From the NCBI GenBank assembly GCA_947649125.1, contig CANSQL010000022.1:1-40743 (forward strand): 40,743 nt of DNA, read 5' to 3'. Within the stretch, counting starts at the first letter, position 1, and each line of letters starts with the position of its first letter. A program made the position numbers and the translations under genes. Of the stretch, positions 1 to 6,766 are shown piece after piece. The DNA is from an uncultured Erysipelotrichaceae bacterium (GTDB lineage: Bacteria; Bacillota_I; Bacilli_A; Erysipelotrichales; Erysipelotrichaceae). Below the pieces are notes generated by a model. That model searched no databases and was not told where the DNA came from. It saw only the letters and a program-made list of their open reading frames with translations.

Positions 1-1437
1 TTTGGCATAGAGAGTATACTGAGCACCGTCCAACACACCGTCACCCTGAGGTCTTGTGCCTGTTTCGGGATCATGCTTTTCCAACTCGATTTTACCTTTT
101 TTCTGATTGTTCGATAAAGACTTTTGAATCGTTACATCATTTTCGGTAATAGCGAAATTGATTCTTTCATCACTTAAGAAATACTTCGGCGGATTCGTTT
201 TTTCAAGGGCATAGTAATTCCCGTAGCGTAGGTTTCTCATAGTGGCGATACCGTCATTGTTTGTCGCAATCGTTCCTACAAGAGTATCATCCGCTTTAAA
301 GATATCAAACGTAACACCTGATTTCTTAACGACCTTGCCGCTTTGTTTATCAAGCTTCTTGATTTCCACATTACCTGTTTTGAAGTTATTGGTTCTTGTG
401 AAAGTAACTGTTTTATTAGGCTCAATCGTAATACTTCCGATCGTAGGATCAAGCACATAAGGAGCAGGTACAGAAACCTCTTGAACATAGACCTTTTGCG
501 GATTCAGCTTAGTCGCATGAGCGATACCGTTATCCTCGGTAGTAAAGGTACCGATAGGATCACTCATATCAGAATTATAAGACAGCTTGAATTTCGTATT
601 AGGCACTTCATCCCCATCCTCGTTCAGCTTTTTAATATCAAGGCTGCCGTATTTTTGGACTTTGATATTGATAACAGTCTCATGAGGATCGGGCACCTTA
701 AACGGCACAACATTTTGTGAATCATCAGAGGCATAAAGGATGGATGTACCAACGCACGCTTGCTTTACCATCTGATATTTCACTTTAGCATTTTCAGGCG
801 CATTGGCACTCGCAGTAACCGTTAATTTATTACCACTTTTTTTCACTGTTAAACCATCACTTTTAGAAGTGAATTCATAGTTTTCAAAAACACCTTCTGT
901 ATCAGTGATTGTCTTTGATTCACCAACATTTAAAGTTATAGACGTTTTATCAAATGAAGGTAATTTTTCAAATAGCTGTAATCTTTCAATTATTTCCGTC
1001 TTCTTTGCGGAATAGCCATCAAATGAATTGGAGGTAAATATTAGACCCATAGCTTCCCAAATCATAAATTGAGTAGCCACATAATCATCGTCGGTTTTCT
1101 TTGACATATGCCAACCGGCATAAGCAATATTTTCCATTAATTCACGATGCTCATTTGTGTAATGATTTTTAGTAAAATTAGCATCAATATTTAACTTCTT
1201 ATTAGGTTGAACACAAAAAGCAATTTCTCCGTTCACAAATATTTTAGAAACTGTTTCTCCCCACGCATCTACTACGCTTCCATCCGGATTATAGCCTTTA
1301 TAGGAATACGGTATTTCTTTTCCTATCCGAATGTTATCATCCTCTGCATGTACAGGCAGCGACATATTCATAATCGCCATAAGAAATGTACATGTAAGAA
1401 TTGATATTCTTTTTATTGTATTTTTTAATTTAAGCAT
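1..1437 (-). CDS. Thioester-domain surface adhesin with SpaA/Cna-B repeats (partial, C-terminus off the left edge)
   Basis: The open frame starts at the ATG at 1437 (AAAGGTGATGTT just upstream) and runs off the window; 479 residues are visible. Residues 1-31 look like a signal peptide ending PVHA. An FCVQP motif places Cys75, and VATQFMIWE places Gln123, the pair that forms the internal Cys-Gln thioester in TQXA/TED domains of Gram-positive adhesins. Residues from about 265 on form prealbumin-like SpaA/Cna-B repeats (LDIKKLNEDG, VEIKKLDKQSG, IELEKHDPETG), at least three of them. By family knowledge the thioester bonds covalently to host ligands and the repeats form the stalk; a C-terminal sortase signal should lie off the edge. 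The gene may be cargo of the mobile region. The family is clear; the ligand is unknown. Confidence 0.85.
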   Translation of the reverse strand, partial: MLKLKNTIKRISILTCTFLMAIMNMSLPVHAEDDNIRIGKEIPYSYKGYNPDGSVVDAWGETVSKIFVNGEIAFCVQPNKKLNIDANFTKNHYTNEHRELMENIAYAGWHMSKKTDDDYVATQFMIWEAMGLIFTSNSFDGYSAKKTEIIERLQLFEKLPSFDKTSITLNVGESKTITDTEGVFENYEFTSKSDGLTVKKSGNKLTVTASANAPENAKVKYQMVKQACVGTSILYASDDSQNVVPFKVPDPHETVINIKVQKYGSLDIKKLNEDGDEVPNTKFKLSYNSDMSDPIGTFTTEDNGIAHATKLNPQKVYVQEVSVPAPYVLDPTIGSITIEPNKTVTFTRTNNFKTGNVEIKKLDKQSGKVVKKSGVTFDIFKADDTLVGTIATNNDGIATMRNLRYGNYYALEKTNPPKYFLSDERINFAITENDVTIQKSLSNNQKKGKIELEKHDPETGTRPQGDGVLDGAQYTLYAK

Positions 1438-1600
1438 AACATCACCTTTTCCTTTCTATCGAGAGCTTCAGCTATCGAATTTATGCTTATGAATAGGACT
1501 TATTGTATGAAAAACATACTGCCTTTTACTTATCGGGGCATAAGCCCCTAAGTGAATTTCACCTTATAATAATCCAAGTTATCAGCTCCTTTTAGGCACC
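1438..1600 (-). promoter_or_regulatory. Structured 5' leader of the adhesin gene
   Basis: This gene-free stretch lies between a terminator and the adhesin start. On the minus strand it holds a GTGAAATTCAC palindrome (1552-1562), a strong GGGGC/GCCCC hairpin (1535-1548) with flanking ACTTA/TAAGT pairing (1528-1532 with 1549-1553), and a GTATG/CATAC hairpin nearer the gene. A possible leader ORF of nine codons (TTG at 1577, stop 1548-1550) sits behind AAAGGAGC. I matched it to no known riboswitch class. A regulatory role is inferred. Confidence 0.35.
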
Positions 1601-1627
1601 AAAAAAAGTAAGGTGGTGGCCTTACTT
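1601..1627 (-). terminator. Intrinsic terminator or attenuator
   Basis: On the minus strand an 8-bp stem (arms 1606-1613 and 1620-1627, six-base loop) is followed by seven U. It lies between the frameshifted lipoprotein gene and the adhesin leader, so it is either a second terminator for the former or an attenuator for the latter. Confidence 0.65.
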
Positions 1628-1703
1628 CATACATACAATCGTAAATTGAGAAATACAAAAAAATTTAAAATTTTTTTAATTTATTTTGAAGGGAATAGCT
1701 GAA

Positions 1704-1736
1704 GATAAAAAAAGCCGATATTCATATATCGACTTT
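1704..1736 (-). terminator. Intrinsic terminator after lipoprotein copy 1
   Basis: On the minus strand an 8-bp stem (arms 1714-1721 and 1726-1733, loop of four) is followed by a seven-U run, 18 bases past the stop of the frameshifted lipoprotein gene. Confidence 0.7.
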
Positions 1737-1753
1737 TGCCATAGACTCCGATT

Positions 1754-2649
1754 CTACTTCACTGTATAATCATTCCCATAATTGAAATCTACTGTCCATT
1801 TATCAATAACATTATCACAATAATCGAATACTTTCGCATAGCCAAACGATACAATGCTAGAATCTTTATCGCTCATCATATTACCGTAATCAATTGCCTC
1901 TTGTTCACTGTTAAACAATTTTCCTGTATTTCCCATAGCATTCGGATGAATTACTCCTGCCTTACAAGTCTGCGGTTTTGATTGGGTTGGTTTTTATTTG
2001 AGCCTGTATTACCGGCACTAGGCTTGTTATAGCTTCCTTGATTATTTGTGTAGCTATTGCCGCTTGATTGACCGTTATTTTGTGTCGGAGTCTGCTCTTG
2101 CGGCTTTTTCTTTACCGTTACCTTATAGCTGCTCTCCGCTTTATTCCCGTTCATATCATACGCAGTTACCTTCACCGTATAGCTTCCTGCCTTCTTGGCA
2201 TTCACATCGCTTGTGATAATATAGCCGTTCTTTGTCAGTTTCTTATCCTCGCTCTTTTTGAGATCTCCGTCTACTGGATCCTTCACCGATTCAATGTTAG
2301 AAGCTGCATCAAACTTATCTCCTGCAGTAATCTCAACCTTTTCCTTTTTCAGCTTGATTACCGGTTTTTTCGTATCTTTTACTGAGATCTTGACTGTTTC
2401 CTCTTTTGTCTTTTCATCAGGATCACAGAAAACAACAGTGATCTCCTGTTCCCCGGTTTTTTTAGCATCGAAGTTTTTCACTTCTTTTACAGTGATATCT
2501 TCATCAGATTTTTCTTTATCATACAATAAGGTATTGTCTAATTTATCTCCGTATTCTAATTCTACGTTGTTATTAACTGTTACTTTCAAATCACTACTGC
2601 ATGCAGTCAGCAACATAACTGTCGCCGCTAAATGAATTAATTTTTTCAT
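1754..2649 (-). pseudogene. Ig-like lipoprotein, copy 1, interrupted by a one-base frameshift
   Basis: The gene starts at MKKLIHLAA (ATG at 2649) with a lipoprotein signal peptide and LLTAC lipobox. Next come the same two-part Ig-like core as copy 2 (DUF5011-like, with DTKKPVIKL and GSYTVKVTAYDMNGNKA) and a Gln/Asn/Ser-rich linker. At about 1990 an A-run on the coding strand (AAAAAG in copy 2) has lost one base, so the frame stops at 1951. Restoring one base rejoins CKAGVIHPNA and the C-terminal 60-residue domain (GKLFNSEQEAIDYGNMM). It could be a pseudogene, a phase-variable gene or a sequencing error. A surface lipoprotein is clear; its role is unknown. Confidence 0.75.
2021..2589 (-). repeat. 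Long direct repeat, copy 1 (Ig-like lipoprotein core)
   Basis: About 569 bases match 3005-3573 at a constant offset of 984, with a single mismatch found by reading (2536 versus 3520, Asp versus Glu). The signal peptides and C-terminal domains on either side are clearly diverged. Confidence 0.9.
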
Positions 2650-2721
2650 AATTAATCTTTTCTCCAAACGCAACACTTAGATAATGTAATTATTTCACAA
2701 ATCATATTCTAAACTAATTCA

Positions 2722-3639
2722 TTAACAGCCCCAACCATATTTTTCACAAAATCTGTTACCATAATTGAATCCGACAGTCCATTTATTTAGTGTATTACCG
2801 CAGTAATCAAATACTTGAGGATAACTAAACGACACAATAGATGAATCCTTTGCGCTCATCATATTACCATAATCAATCGCTTCTTGTTCGCTATTAAATA
2901 ATTTTCCAGAATTACCCATTGCGTTGGGGTGGATCACTCCCGCTTTACAAGTCTGCGGCTTTGATTGGGTTGGCTTTTTATTTGAGACTGTATTCCCGGT
3001 ACTTGGCTTGTTATAGCTTCCTTGATTATTTGTGTAGCTATTGCCGCTTGATTGACCGTTATTTTGTGTCGGAGTCTGCTCTTGCGGCTTTTTCTTTACC
3101 GTTACCTTATAGCTGCTCTCCGCTTTATTCCCGTTCATATCATACGCAGTTACCTTCACCGTATAGCTTCCTGCCTTCTTGGCATTCACATCGCTTGTGA
3201 TAATATAGCCGTTCTTTGTCAGTTTCTTATCCTCGCTCTTTTTGAGATCTCCGTCTACTGGATCCTTCACCGATTCAATGTTAGAAGCTGCATCAAACTT
3301 ATCTCCTGCAGTAATCTCAACCTTTTCCTTTTTCAGCTTGATTACCGGTTTTTTCGTATCTTTTACTGAGATCTTGACTGTTTCCTCTTTTGTCTTTTCA
3401 TCAGGATCACAGAAAACAACAGTGATCTCCTGTTCCCCGGTTTTTTTAGCATCGAAGTTTTTCACTTCTTTTACAGTGATATCTTCATCAGATTTTTCTT
3501 TATCATACAATAAGGTATTCTCTAATTTATCTCCGTATTCTAATTCTACGTTGTTATTAACTGTTACTTTCAATTCTTTAGAACAACCTACAACTAAAAT
3601 CATCATAACACATGCTGCTAAAACACTCATCTTTTTCAT
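2722..3639 (-). CDS. Ig-like domain lipoprotein, copy 2 (intact)
   Basis: This 305-residue protein has a lipoprotein signal peptide with lipobox LVVGC (Cys at about 19), so it should be anchored on the outer face of the membrane. Residues 21-100 form one beta-rich domain (ELKVTVNNNVELEYGDKL), and 95-185 form a DUF5011/HYR-like Ig fold. A Gln/Asn/Ser/Gly linker follows, then a 75-residue C-terminal domain (LFNSEQEAIDYGNMM) ending with several cysteines. The start follows GGAGGAAGAATT. It lies 72 bases upstream of the duplicated, frameshifted copy 1. Function is unknown; adhesion or surface exclusion are only guesses from its mobile-element setting. Confidence 0.85.
   Translation of the reverse strand: MKKMSVLAACVMMILVVGCSKELKVTVNNNVELEYGDKLENTLLYDKEKSDEDITVKEVKNFDAKKTGEQEITVVFCDPDEKTKEETVKISVKDTKKPVIKLKKEKVEITAGDKFDAASNIESVKDPVDGDLKKSEDKKLTKNGYIITSDVNAKKAGSYTVKVTAYDMNGNKAESSYKVTVKKKPQEQTPTQNNGQSSGNSYTNNQGSYNKPSTGNTVSNKKPTQSKPQTCKAGVIHPNAMGNSGKLFNSEQEAIDYGNMMSAKDSSIVSFSYPQVFDYCGNTLNKWTVGFNYGNRFCEKYGWGC
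3005..3573 (-). repeat. Long direct repeat, copy 2 (Ig-like lipoprotein core)
   Basis: Partner of 2021-2589. Near identity is confined to the core and the start of the linker, while both flanks differ, which suggests gene conversion or recent recombination between the tandem genes. Confidence 0.9.
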
Positions 3640-3740
3640 AATTCTTCCTCCAGTATTTATTCTATTTTAACACTCTTATACTATTCACGCAAATTAATTT
3701 AATACTTTTTATATAGTACCTTTGTATACTTTCGATTACC

Positions 3741-4037
3741 CTACACTTTGCACTCTATTGCTCTCCCATGTACTGGTAATGAACAATATTGGAAAATTTT
3801 AATATCATTATTAAGGCAATATTGAAAATCCACGCAAAGTAAACCGCACAAATCATCATAAATAATACACAGATCAAGGATACTGCTATAGGATTCGTAT
3901 TCAGGAGCAGTGCCTTGAGGCCACTTCAATCCTTTTGTATCACACATCCTTGCGAAGCTTAAATACTCTTTTTTATCATCTGTATTAAACGCATACTTTC
4001 CTGAAATGAAATCTTTCCAAAATCTCTTTGACGTCAT
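3741..4037 (-). CDS. Small accessory protein of unknown function (W-F-I-x-GK type)
   Basis: I chose the ATG at 4037 because AAAGGAAGG precedes it at good spacing; the frame is open further upstream. The 98-residue product starts MTSKRFWKDFISGKYAF and has a Cys-rich second half (CIIYDDLCGLLC). It resembles the product at 6043-6321 in pattern: W-x-x-F-I-x-G-K, then EY/QY, then CD-x-x-GL-x-W. The two are probably paralogues of a small family found on phages and plasmids. No catalytic motif is visible, and function is not recognised. Confidence 0.65.
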   Translation of the reverse strand: MTSKRFWKDFISGKYAFNTDDKKEYLSFARMCDTKGLKWPQGTAPEYESYSSILDLCIIYDDLCGLLCVDFQYCLNNDIKIFQYCSLPVHGRAIECKV

Positions 4038-4168
4038 AAATTCATTACCTTCCTTTCTAAACCCTTTACAACAACCGGCATTATACCCCATACGACACTA
4101 CACTTTCTTTATAAGACTATTTTAGATCATGTTTATAGTTGACTCATCTCCTTATTTTGTTCATGATA

Positions 4169-4426
4169 CTATCTACATCGCTTTTTAATTCTTTTTTTAA
4201 CAAGAATAACGCAAGGTAATAATGTAACTATATAGATCATAGTCAATACACTATAAAAGTACCATGAGTCTGAATCAAACTTCCATGCACTAAAGATACT
4301 ATATAAGCCTGCGTATATGAAAAGCCAGAACCCTATATAAAGACATGGCACTATAAGAAAGCAAAACATCCGTTTACAATGCTTTTTTAATTCTGCCTTC
4401 ATGTTACTTCTTAATTGCTCATACAT
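4169..4426 (-). CDS. Small two-helix membrane protein
   Basis: The 85-residue protein has a basic start (KAELKKHCKR), two hydrophobic segments at about 21-46 and 57-76, and a Lys/Arg-rich tail, so it probably has two membrane spans with both ends inside. It overlaps the end of the upstream gene by 16 bases, which implies translational coupling. Such proteins are common in conjugative modules, but I do not recognise this one. Confidence 0.6.
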   Translation of the reverse strand: MYEQLRSNMKAELKKHCKRMFCFLIVPCLYIGFWLFIYAGLYSIFSAWKFDSDSWYFYSVLTMIYIVTLLPCVILVKKRIKKRCR

Positions 4427-5046
4427 AGCTCATTTTCCTTCTGCAGATATTCTTCATGCTGTTTTTTTATGATATCCTCGCACGTTTCATCTACTAATGC
4501 GCATGGTATTATAAGCCTCTCATCATAAGTCCCTCTCTGCAGATAAGGCTTCAGATAATTTGCTGTAGAATACAACGCATTATGCCAGTCAAACCAATCA
4601 TCATTTGTAATGTTGTGCCGATCCACATACTCATTATATACATCATCCAAATGACGGCGTAGATCGATCATCAGCTCTTGCTTATTCGCATACACGAGCT
4701 GCTCATCCTCTTTCTTTTTTAATTTCGCCTCATTACGTGCTTCAATCATATTATCATCCTGTACTTCTTTGGGCGATGAATTTATGATCGCACTATGAAC
4801 AGATTGAATGTCCTGAAACTTTGTTCCTTGATGAAAAGAAGCATTCAACAATATATTCATTCGGTGACGATCGCATGAAACAATATCAGATACATCATTT
4901 AATTCCTTTAATAATGTCCCTGCATTCTCAATAGAATAGACACCCGCATCTATTCCATCTATCTGATATACAATTTGTGCAGAATGCTTATCAGACAAAA
5001 GATCTTTTTTGGTTCCGTTTTCCGTGTATCCAAGAAATATAATCAT
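4411..5046 (-). CDS. Hypothetical accessory-region protein
   Basis: The 211-residue soluble protein starts behind AAGGAGATCAATT. Residues 1-95 look globular (MIIFLGYTENGTKKD). About 100-120 are Lys/Glu-rich and possibly coiled coil. The C-terminal part carries DDWFDWHNALYSTANYLKP, a Trp/His-rich helical segment that I have not matched to a named family. The gene begins 28 bases after the multi-hairpin element at 5074-5148, so that element probably lies in its leader. Its mobile-region setting suggests an element-maintenance or transfer role, but nothing in the sequence proves it. Confidence 0.65.
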   Translation of the reverse strand: MIIFLGYTENGTKKDLLSDKHSAQIVYQIDGIDAGVYSIENAGTLLKELNDVSDIVSCDRHRMNILLNASFHQGTKFQDIQSVHSAIINSSPKEVQDDNMIEARNEAKLKKKEDEQLVYANKQELMIDLRRHLDDVYNEYVDRHNITNDDWFDWHNALYSTANYLKPYLQRGTYDERLIIPCALVDETCEDIIKKQHEEYLQKENELCMSN

Positions 5047-5073
5047 AATTGATCTCCTTCATTTTCTTGTCGT

Positions 5074-5148
5074 GCATAAATATTCGTAGTTGTCAAATCA
5101 GTCTTTTTAAGACTGTGCATTTTAATTTGACAATTCGATAATTTATGC
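5074..5148 (-). ncRNA. Nested-hairpin element, copy A
   Basis: Three helices nest around one axis: 5074-5086 with 5136-5148 (11 of 13 paired), TTGTCAAAT (5090-5098) with 5125-5133, and CAGTC (5099-5103) with GACTG (5111-5115). A one-sided nine-base bulge (5116-5124) lies between helices two and three. Copy B at 7425-7493 has the same layout with different stem bases, and the bases beside it (GCGATTCCATAT) are identical. It lies directly upstream of the gene starting at 5046. It could be a structured mRNA leader, a small RNA or a DNA recognition site. Confidence 0.6.
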
Positions 5149-5165
5149 GATTCCATATGTTTTTA

Positions 5166-5188
5166 TTAGGTGGCAATTTGCCACCTAA
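5166..5188. repeat. Perfect 10-bp palindrome between gene end and element A
   Basis: Arms TTAGGTGGCA (5166-5175) and TGCCACCTAA (5179-5188) flank a three-base loop, directly after the stop codon of the gene ending at 5189. No U-run follows on either strand, so it is not a standard terminator. Copy B has no equivalent. Confidence 0.65.
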
Positions 5189-5515
5189 CTACTGTTGTTC
5201 CATAGCCCCCACGATATCAGAGTGGGGGCAGTCGTTTTTAAACCTTTGATACAACTGCAGCCATTTTTCATCATTTTCATAGCTCTTATGTGCTAAAACC
5301 CTGCGGAATTTATGCTCGATCTGCGTTGGCTCCAAAAAAAAAGCATCTGCCTTCGCATATGCCTCTATGAATTGTTCATCAGTTATTTCATGATAAGCAA
5401 TATATGTTTTTGTGTAATGTTTGTAATCTAAATAACTAATCAATCCATATATATAGGCATTGATAATTGCTGAGAAACATAACATATCATCTTCCGGATA
5501 AAATGATTGATTCAT
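5189..5515 (-). CDS. Hypothetical small accessory protein
   Basis: The 108-residue, acidic, mostly helical protein starts MNQSFYPEDDM and shows no membrane segment or known motif (YHEITDEQFIEAYAKADAFF). It overlaps the end of the upstream gene by 29 bases, an arrangement typical of compact phage or plasmid operons. Its last codons lie inside the GC-rich hairpin 5205-5229. Function is not recognised. Confidence 0.6.
   Translation of the reverse strand: MNQSFYPEDDMLCFSAIINAYIYGLISYLDYKHYTKTYIAYHEITDEQFIEAYAKADAFFLEPTQIEHKFRRVLAHKSYENDEKWLQLYQRFKNDCPHSDIVGAMEQQ
5205..5229 (-). ncRNA. GC-rich 8-bp hairpin of the repeated element, copy A
   Basis: Arms GCCCCCAC and GTGGGGGC enclose a nine-base loop, next to TATGGAA on the minus strand. 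The equivalent at 7522-7546 pairs with different bases (GCCTCCCT/AGGGAGGC) and keeps the loop length and the neighbouring TATGGAA. Here the hairpin overlaps the end of the gene at 5189-5515. Confidence 0.55.
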
Positions 5516-5813
5516 AAACCGCTTGTCTTTCTATTATTTTCCGTTTTAAAACCGCCACTTCATCTGCACAGCGCCAATTTGGATTTTTTTCCAGCTGGCG
5601 CAAGCGATGCTTCATCATCTGCAGCTCGATCAGATCATTATCATATCCAAAGCACCGACACATATCGTCCTTTTGTATCACATGGTAGATTCGATCCTTT
5701 TCGAGCACTAAGTCATCACAATAGAAATACTTACTGTCTTCTTTTTTCACAGGGTATTTCATGATTTTTGCGCAATCTTTGAAATTGTCTTTCACATAAT
5801 ATAAATGCTTCAT
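5487..5813 (-). CDS. Hypothetical small accessory protein
   Basis: I start it at MKHLYYVKDN (ATG at 5813) because AAGGAGG stands eight bases before; a longer frame would include the RBS itself. The 108-residue product has a mixed N-terminal half (YYVKDNFKDCAKIMKYPVKKED) and a helical C-terminal half (ELQMMKHRLRQLEKNPNWRC) that could be a short coiled coil. It is first in a chain of overlapping genes running to 5189. No family is recognised. Confidence 0.65.
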   Translation of the reverse strand: MKHLYYVKDNFKDCAKIMKYPVKKEDSKYFYCDDLVLEKDRIYHVIQKDDMCRCFGYDNDLIELQMMKHRLRQLEKNPNWRCADEVAVLKRKIIERQAVYESIILSGR

Positions 5814-5973
5814 ATCATTCCTCCTTTTCATTCATATTACATTTCATTAGGTTATAATATCGCCGCCTTTCCGAAAAAAAAGACAACTGATTCAGTTGCC
5901 TTTATCTTTTCCTTGTTATCGCATCCTAGCATATTATAGCACATTTCTCTCCCCTTGAATATACCCGCTTTTT
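5814..5973 (-). promoter_or_regulatory. Promoter region of the 5813-5189 operon
   Basis: On the minus strand an extended -10 (TGCTATAAT, hexamer 5933-5938) lies upstream of the small-gene operon with a poor -35. A start near 5926 would run straight into the terminator hairpin at 5874-5903, so this could be an attenuated leader. Confidence 0.35.
5874..5903 (-). terminator. Intrinsic terminator
   Basis: An 8-bp stem (5882-5889 with 5893-5900, loop of three) is followed by eight U on the minus strand. It ends the transcript of the genes between 7372 and 6043 and insulates the next operon. Confidence 0.75.
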
Positions 5974-6042
5974 GTGAAAATCGGCTTTGATTATGTGTTT
6001 AATATGTGAAATTATGTGATTCGCGAATTCTTGTCAAGTTTT

Positions 6043-6321
6043 TTATATAAATTTGATTAAATCGTTAAACTTTATCACACTGTACTTCCATCTCATGCAA
6101 TCCTTTCTTGATCCTTGGCATAATTTTTTGCTTTGAATCATCAAGCACATATCAGGCTCTCTTTTGCTCCAGATATCGCAGCTCTGTAGTGGTCGGCCAT
6201 TTATCCATACCAAGCCATACCGGTCACATTTTTCGATAAAAGCTGTATATTGCTCATAGGTTTCAATCTGTACAGCTAATTTCCCCTTAATGAATTCATT
6301 CCAAGTCTTATTTGTTTTCAT
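6043..6321 (-). CDS. Small accessory protein, paralogue of the 3741-4037 product
   Basis: The 92-residue protein starts MKTNKTWNEFIKGKLAV behind AAAGGAGGAAACCT. It shares the W-x-x-F-I-x-GK, EQY-x-x-F-I-x-KCD-x-x-GL-x-W pattern with the product at 3741-4037, then diverges. Several cysteines (CD, SCD, MC, LC, DC) are present without a clean zinc-knuckle spacing. The start overlaps the stop of the micro-gene 6318-6422 (ATGA). Function is unknown. Confidence 0.65.
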   Translation of the reverse strand: MKTNKTWNEFIKGKLAVQIETYEQYTAFIEKCDRYGLVWINGRPLQSCDIWSKREPDMCLMIQSKKLCQGSRKDCMRWKYSVIKFNDLIKFI

Positions 6322-6422
6322 AGGTTTCCTCCTTTTTTGCCTTTTTTAGCTTCTGATTCACTTATGCAATCACTCCAACGATTACCATTTAGATCTATCC
6401 AATATCCGTTTTTATGTTTCAT
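6318..6422 (-). CDS. 34-residue micro-protein in a coupled chain
   Basis: ATG at 6422 follows AGAGGAAACAAG, and the stop TGA overlaps the ATG of the next gene. The product begins MKHKNGYWIDLNGNRWSD and ends in a Lys/Gly-rich tail (the next gene's RBS supplies these codons). Its start overlaps the end of the gene at 6412-6615 by 11 bases. The chain of overlaps supports translation. A small W-D-x-x-GN-x-W fold is possible; function is unknown. Confidence 0.5.
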   Translation of the reverse strand: MKHKNGYWIDLNGNRWSDCISESEAKKGKKGGNL

Positions 6423-6615
6423 CTTGTTTCCTCTTTTCTTTTAATCTTTGTAATAATAAATAATAAATGTAGTCATACTTAAGTATCATGGCATTACCTA
6501 TTCTTGACCAATCCCTATTGCGAATTTCTAACAGCATAAGCTCTAATTTACGTTTATTCATAGTTTTCAGTGTTGGAAACAGTTGTTCTGCCCTTGTTAG
6601 TTGTGATTTTCCCAT
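6412..6615 (-). CDS. Small basic hypothetical protein
   Basis: The start is set at MGKSQLTRAEQLF (ATG at 6615) because AAGAGG precedes it, rather than at the longer frame start at 6645. The 67-residue product is basic and helical (RKLELMLLEIRNRDWSRIGNAMILKYDYIYYLLLQRLKEKRKQ) with no membrane segment. The neighbouring reading frames overlap on both sides. Function is not recognised. Confidence 0.55.
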   Translation of the reverse strand: MGKSQLTRAEQLFPTLKTMNKRKLELMLLEIRNRDWSRIGNAMILKYDYIYYLLLQRLKEKRKQDET

Positions 6616-6616
6616 T

Positions 6617-6736
6617 TTATTTTTCCTCTTTTCTTTTGATTTCATCAGTAGCCCATGAAATCACGACATTCTCAACCTCTCTTAGTTGATCTTCATAATC
6701 TGCTTTATCCTTATACTGCAATAATGCACAAATCAC
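6617..6736 (-). CDS. Possible 39-residue protein with GTG start
   Basis: A GTG-started frame (ICALLQYKDKADYEDQLREV and onward) ends in a stop one base before the next ATG. Codon use looks like its neighbours, but no good RBS is visible. An upstream ATG frame (MKLMRSSYKVESD) stops early, so this may be the 3' part of a frameshifted gene. Confidence 0.35.
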   Translation of the reverse strand: MICALLQYKDKADYEDQLREVENVVISWATDEIKRKEEK

Positions 6737-6766
6737 TTTCTACTTTATAGCTGCTTCTCATTAATT

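Noticed and set aside
343-720. Plus-strand frame of 125 codons inside the adhesin
   Set aside because: Shadow of the adhesin coding sequence; the minus-strand frame has the domain signatures.
1438-1600. Known riboswitch (for example c-di-GMP) before the adhesin
   Set aside because: I could not find the conserved core of a class I or class II c-di-GMP riboswitch; only generic hairpins are visible.
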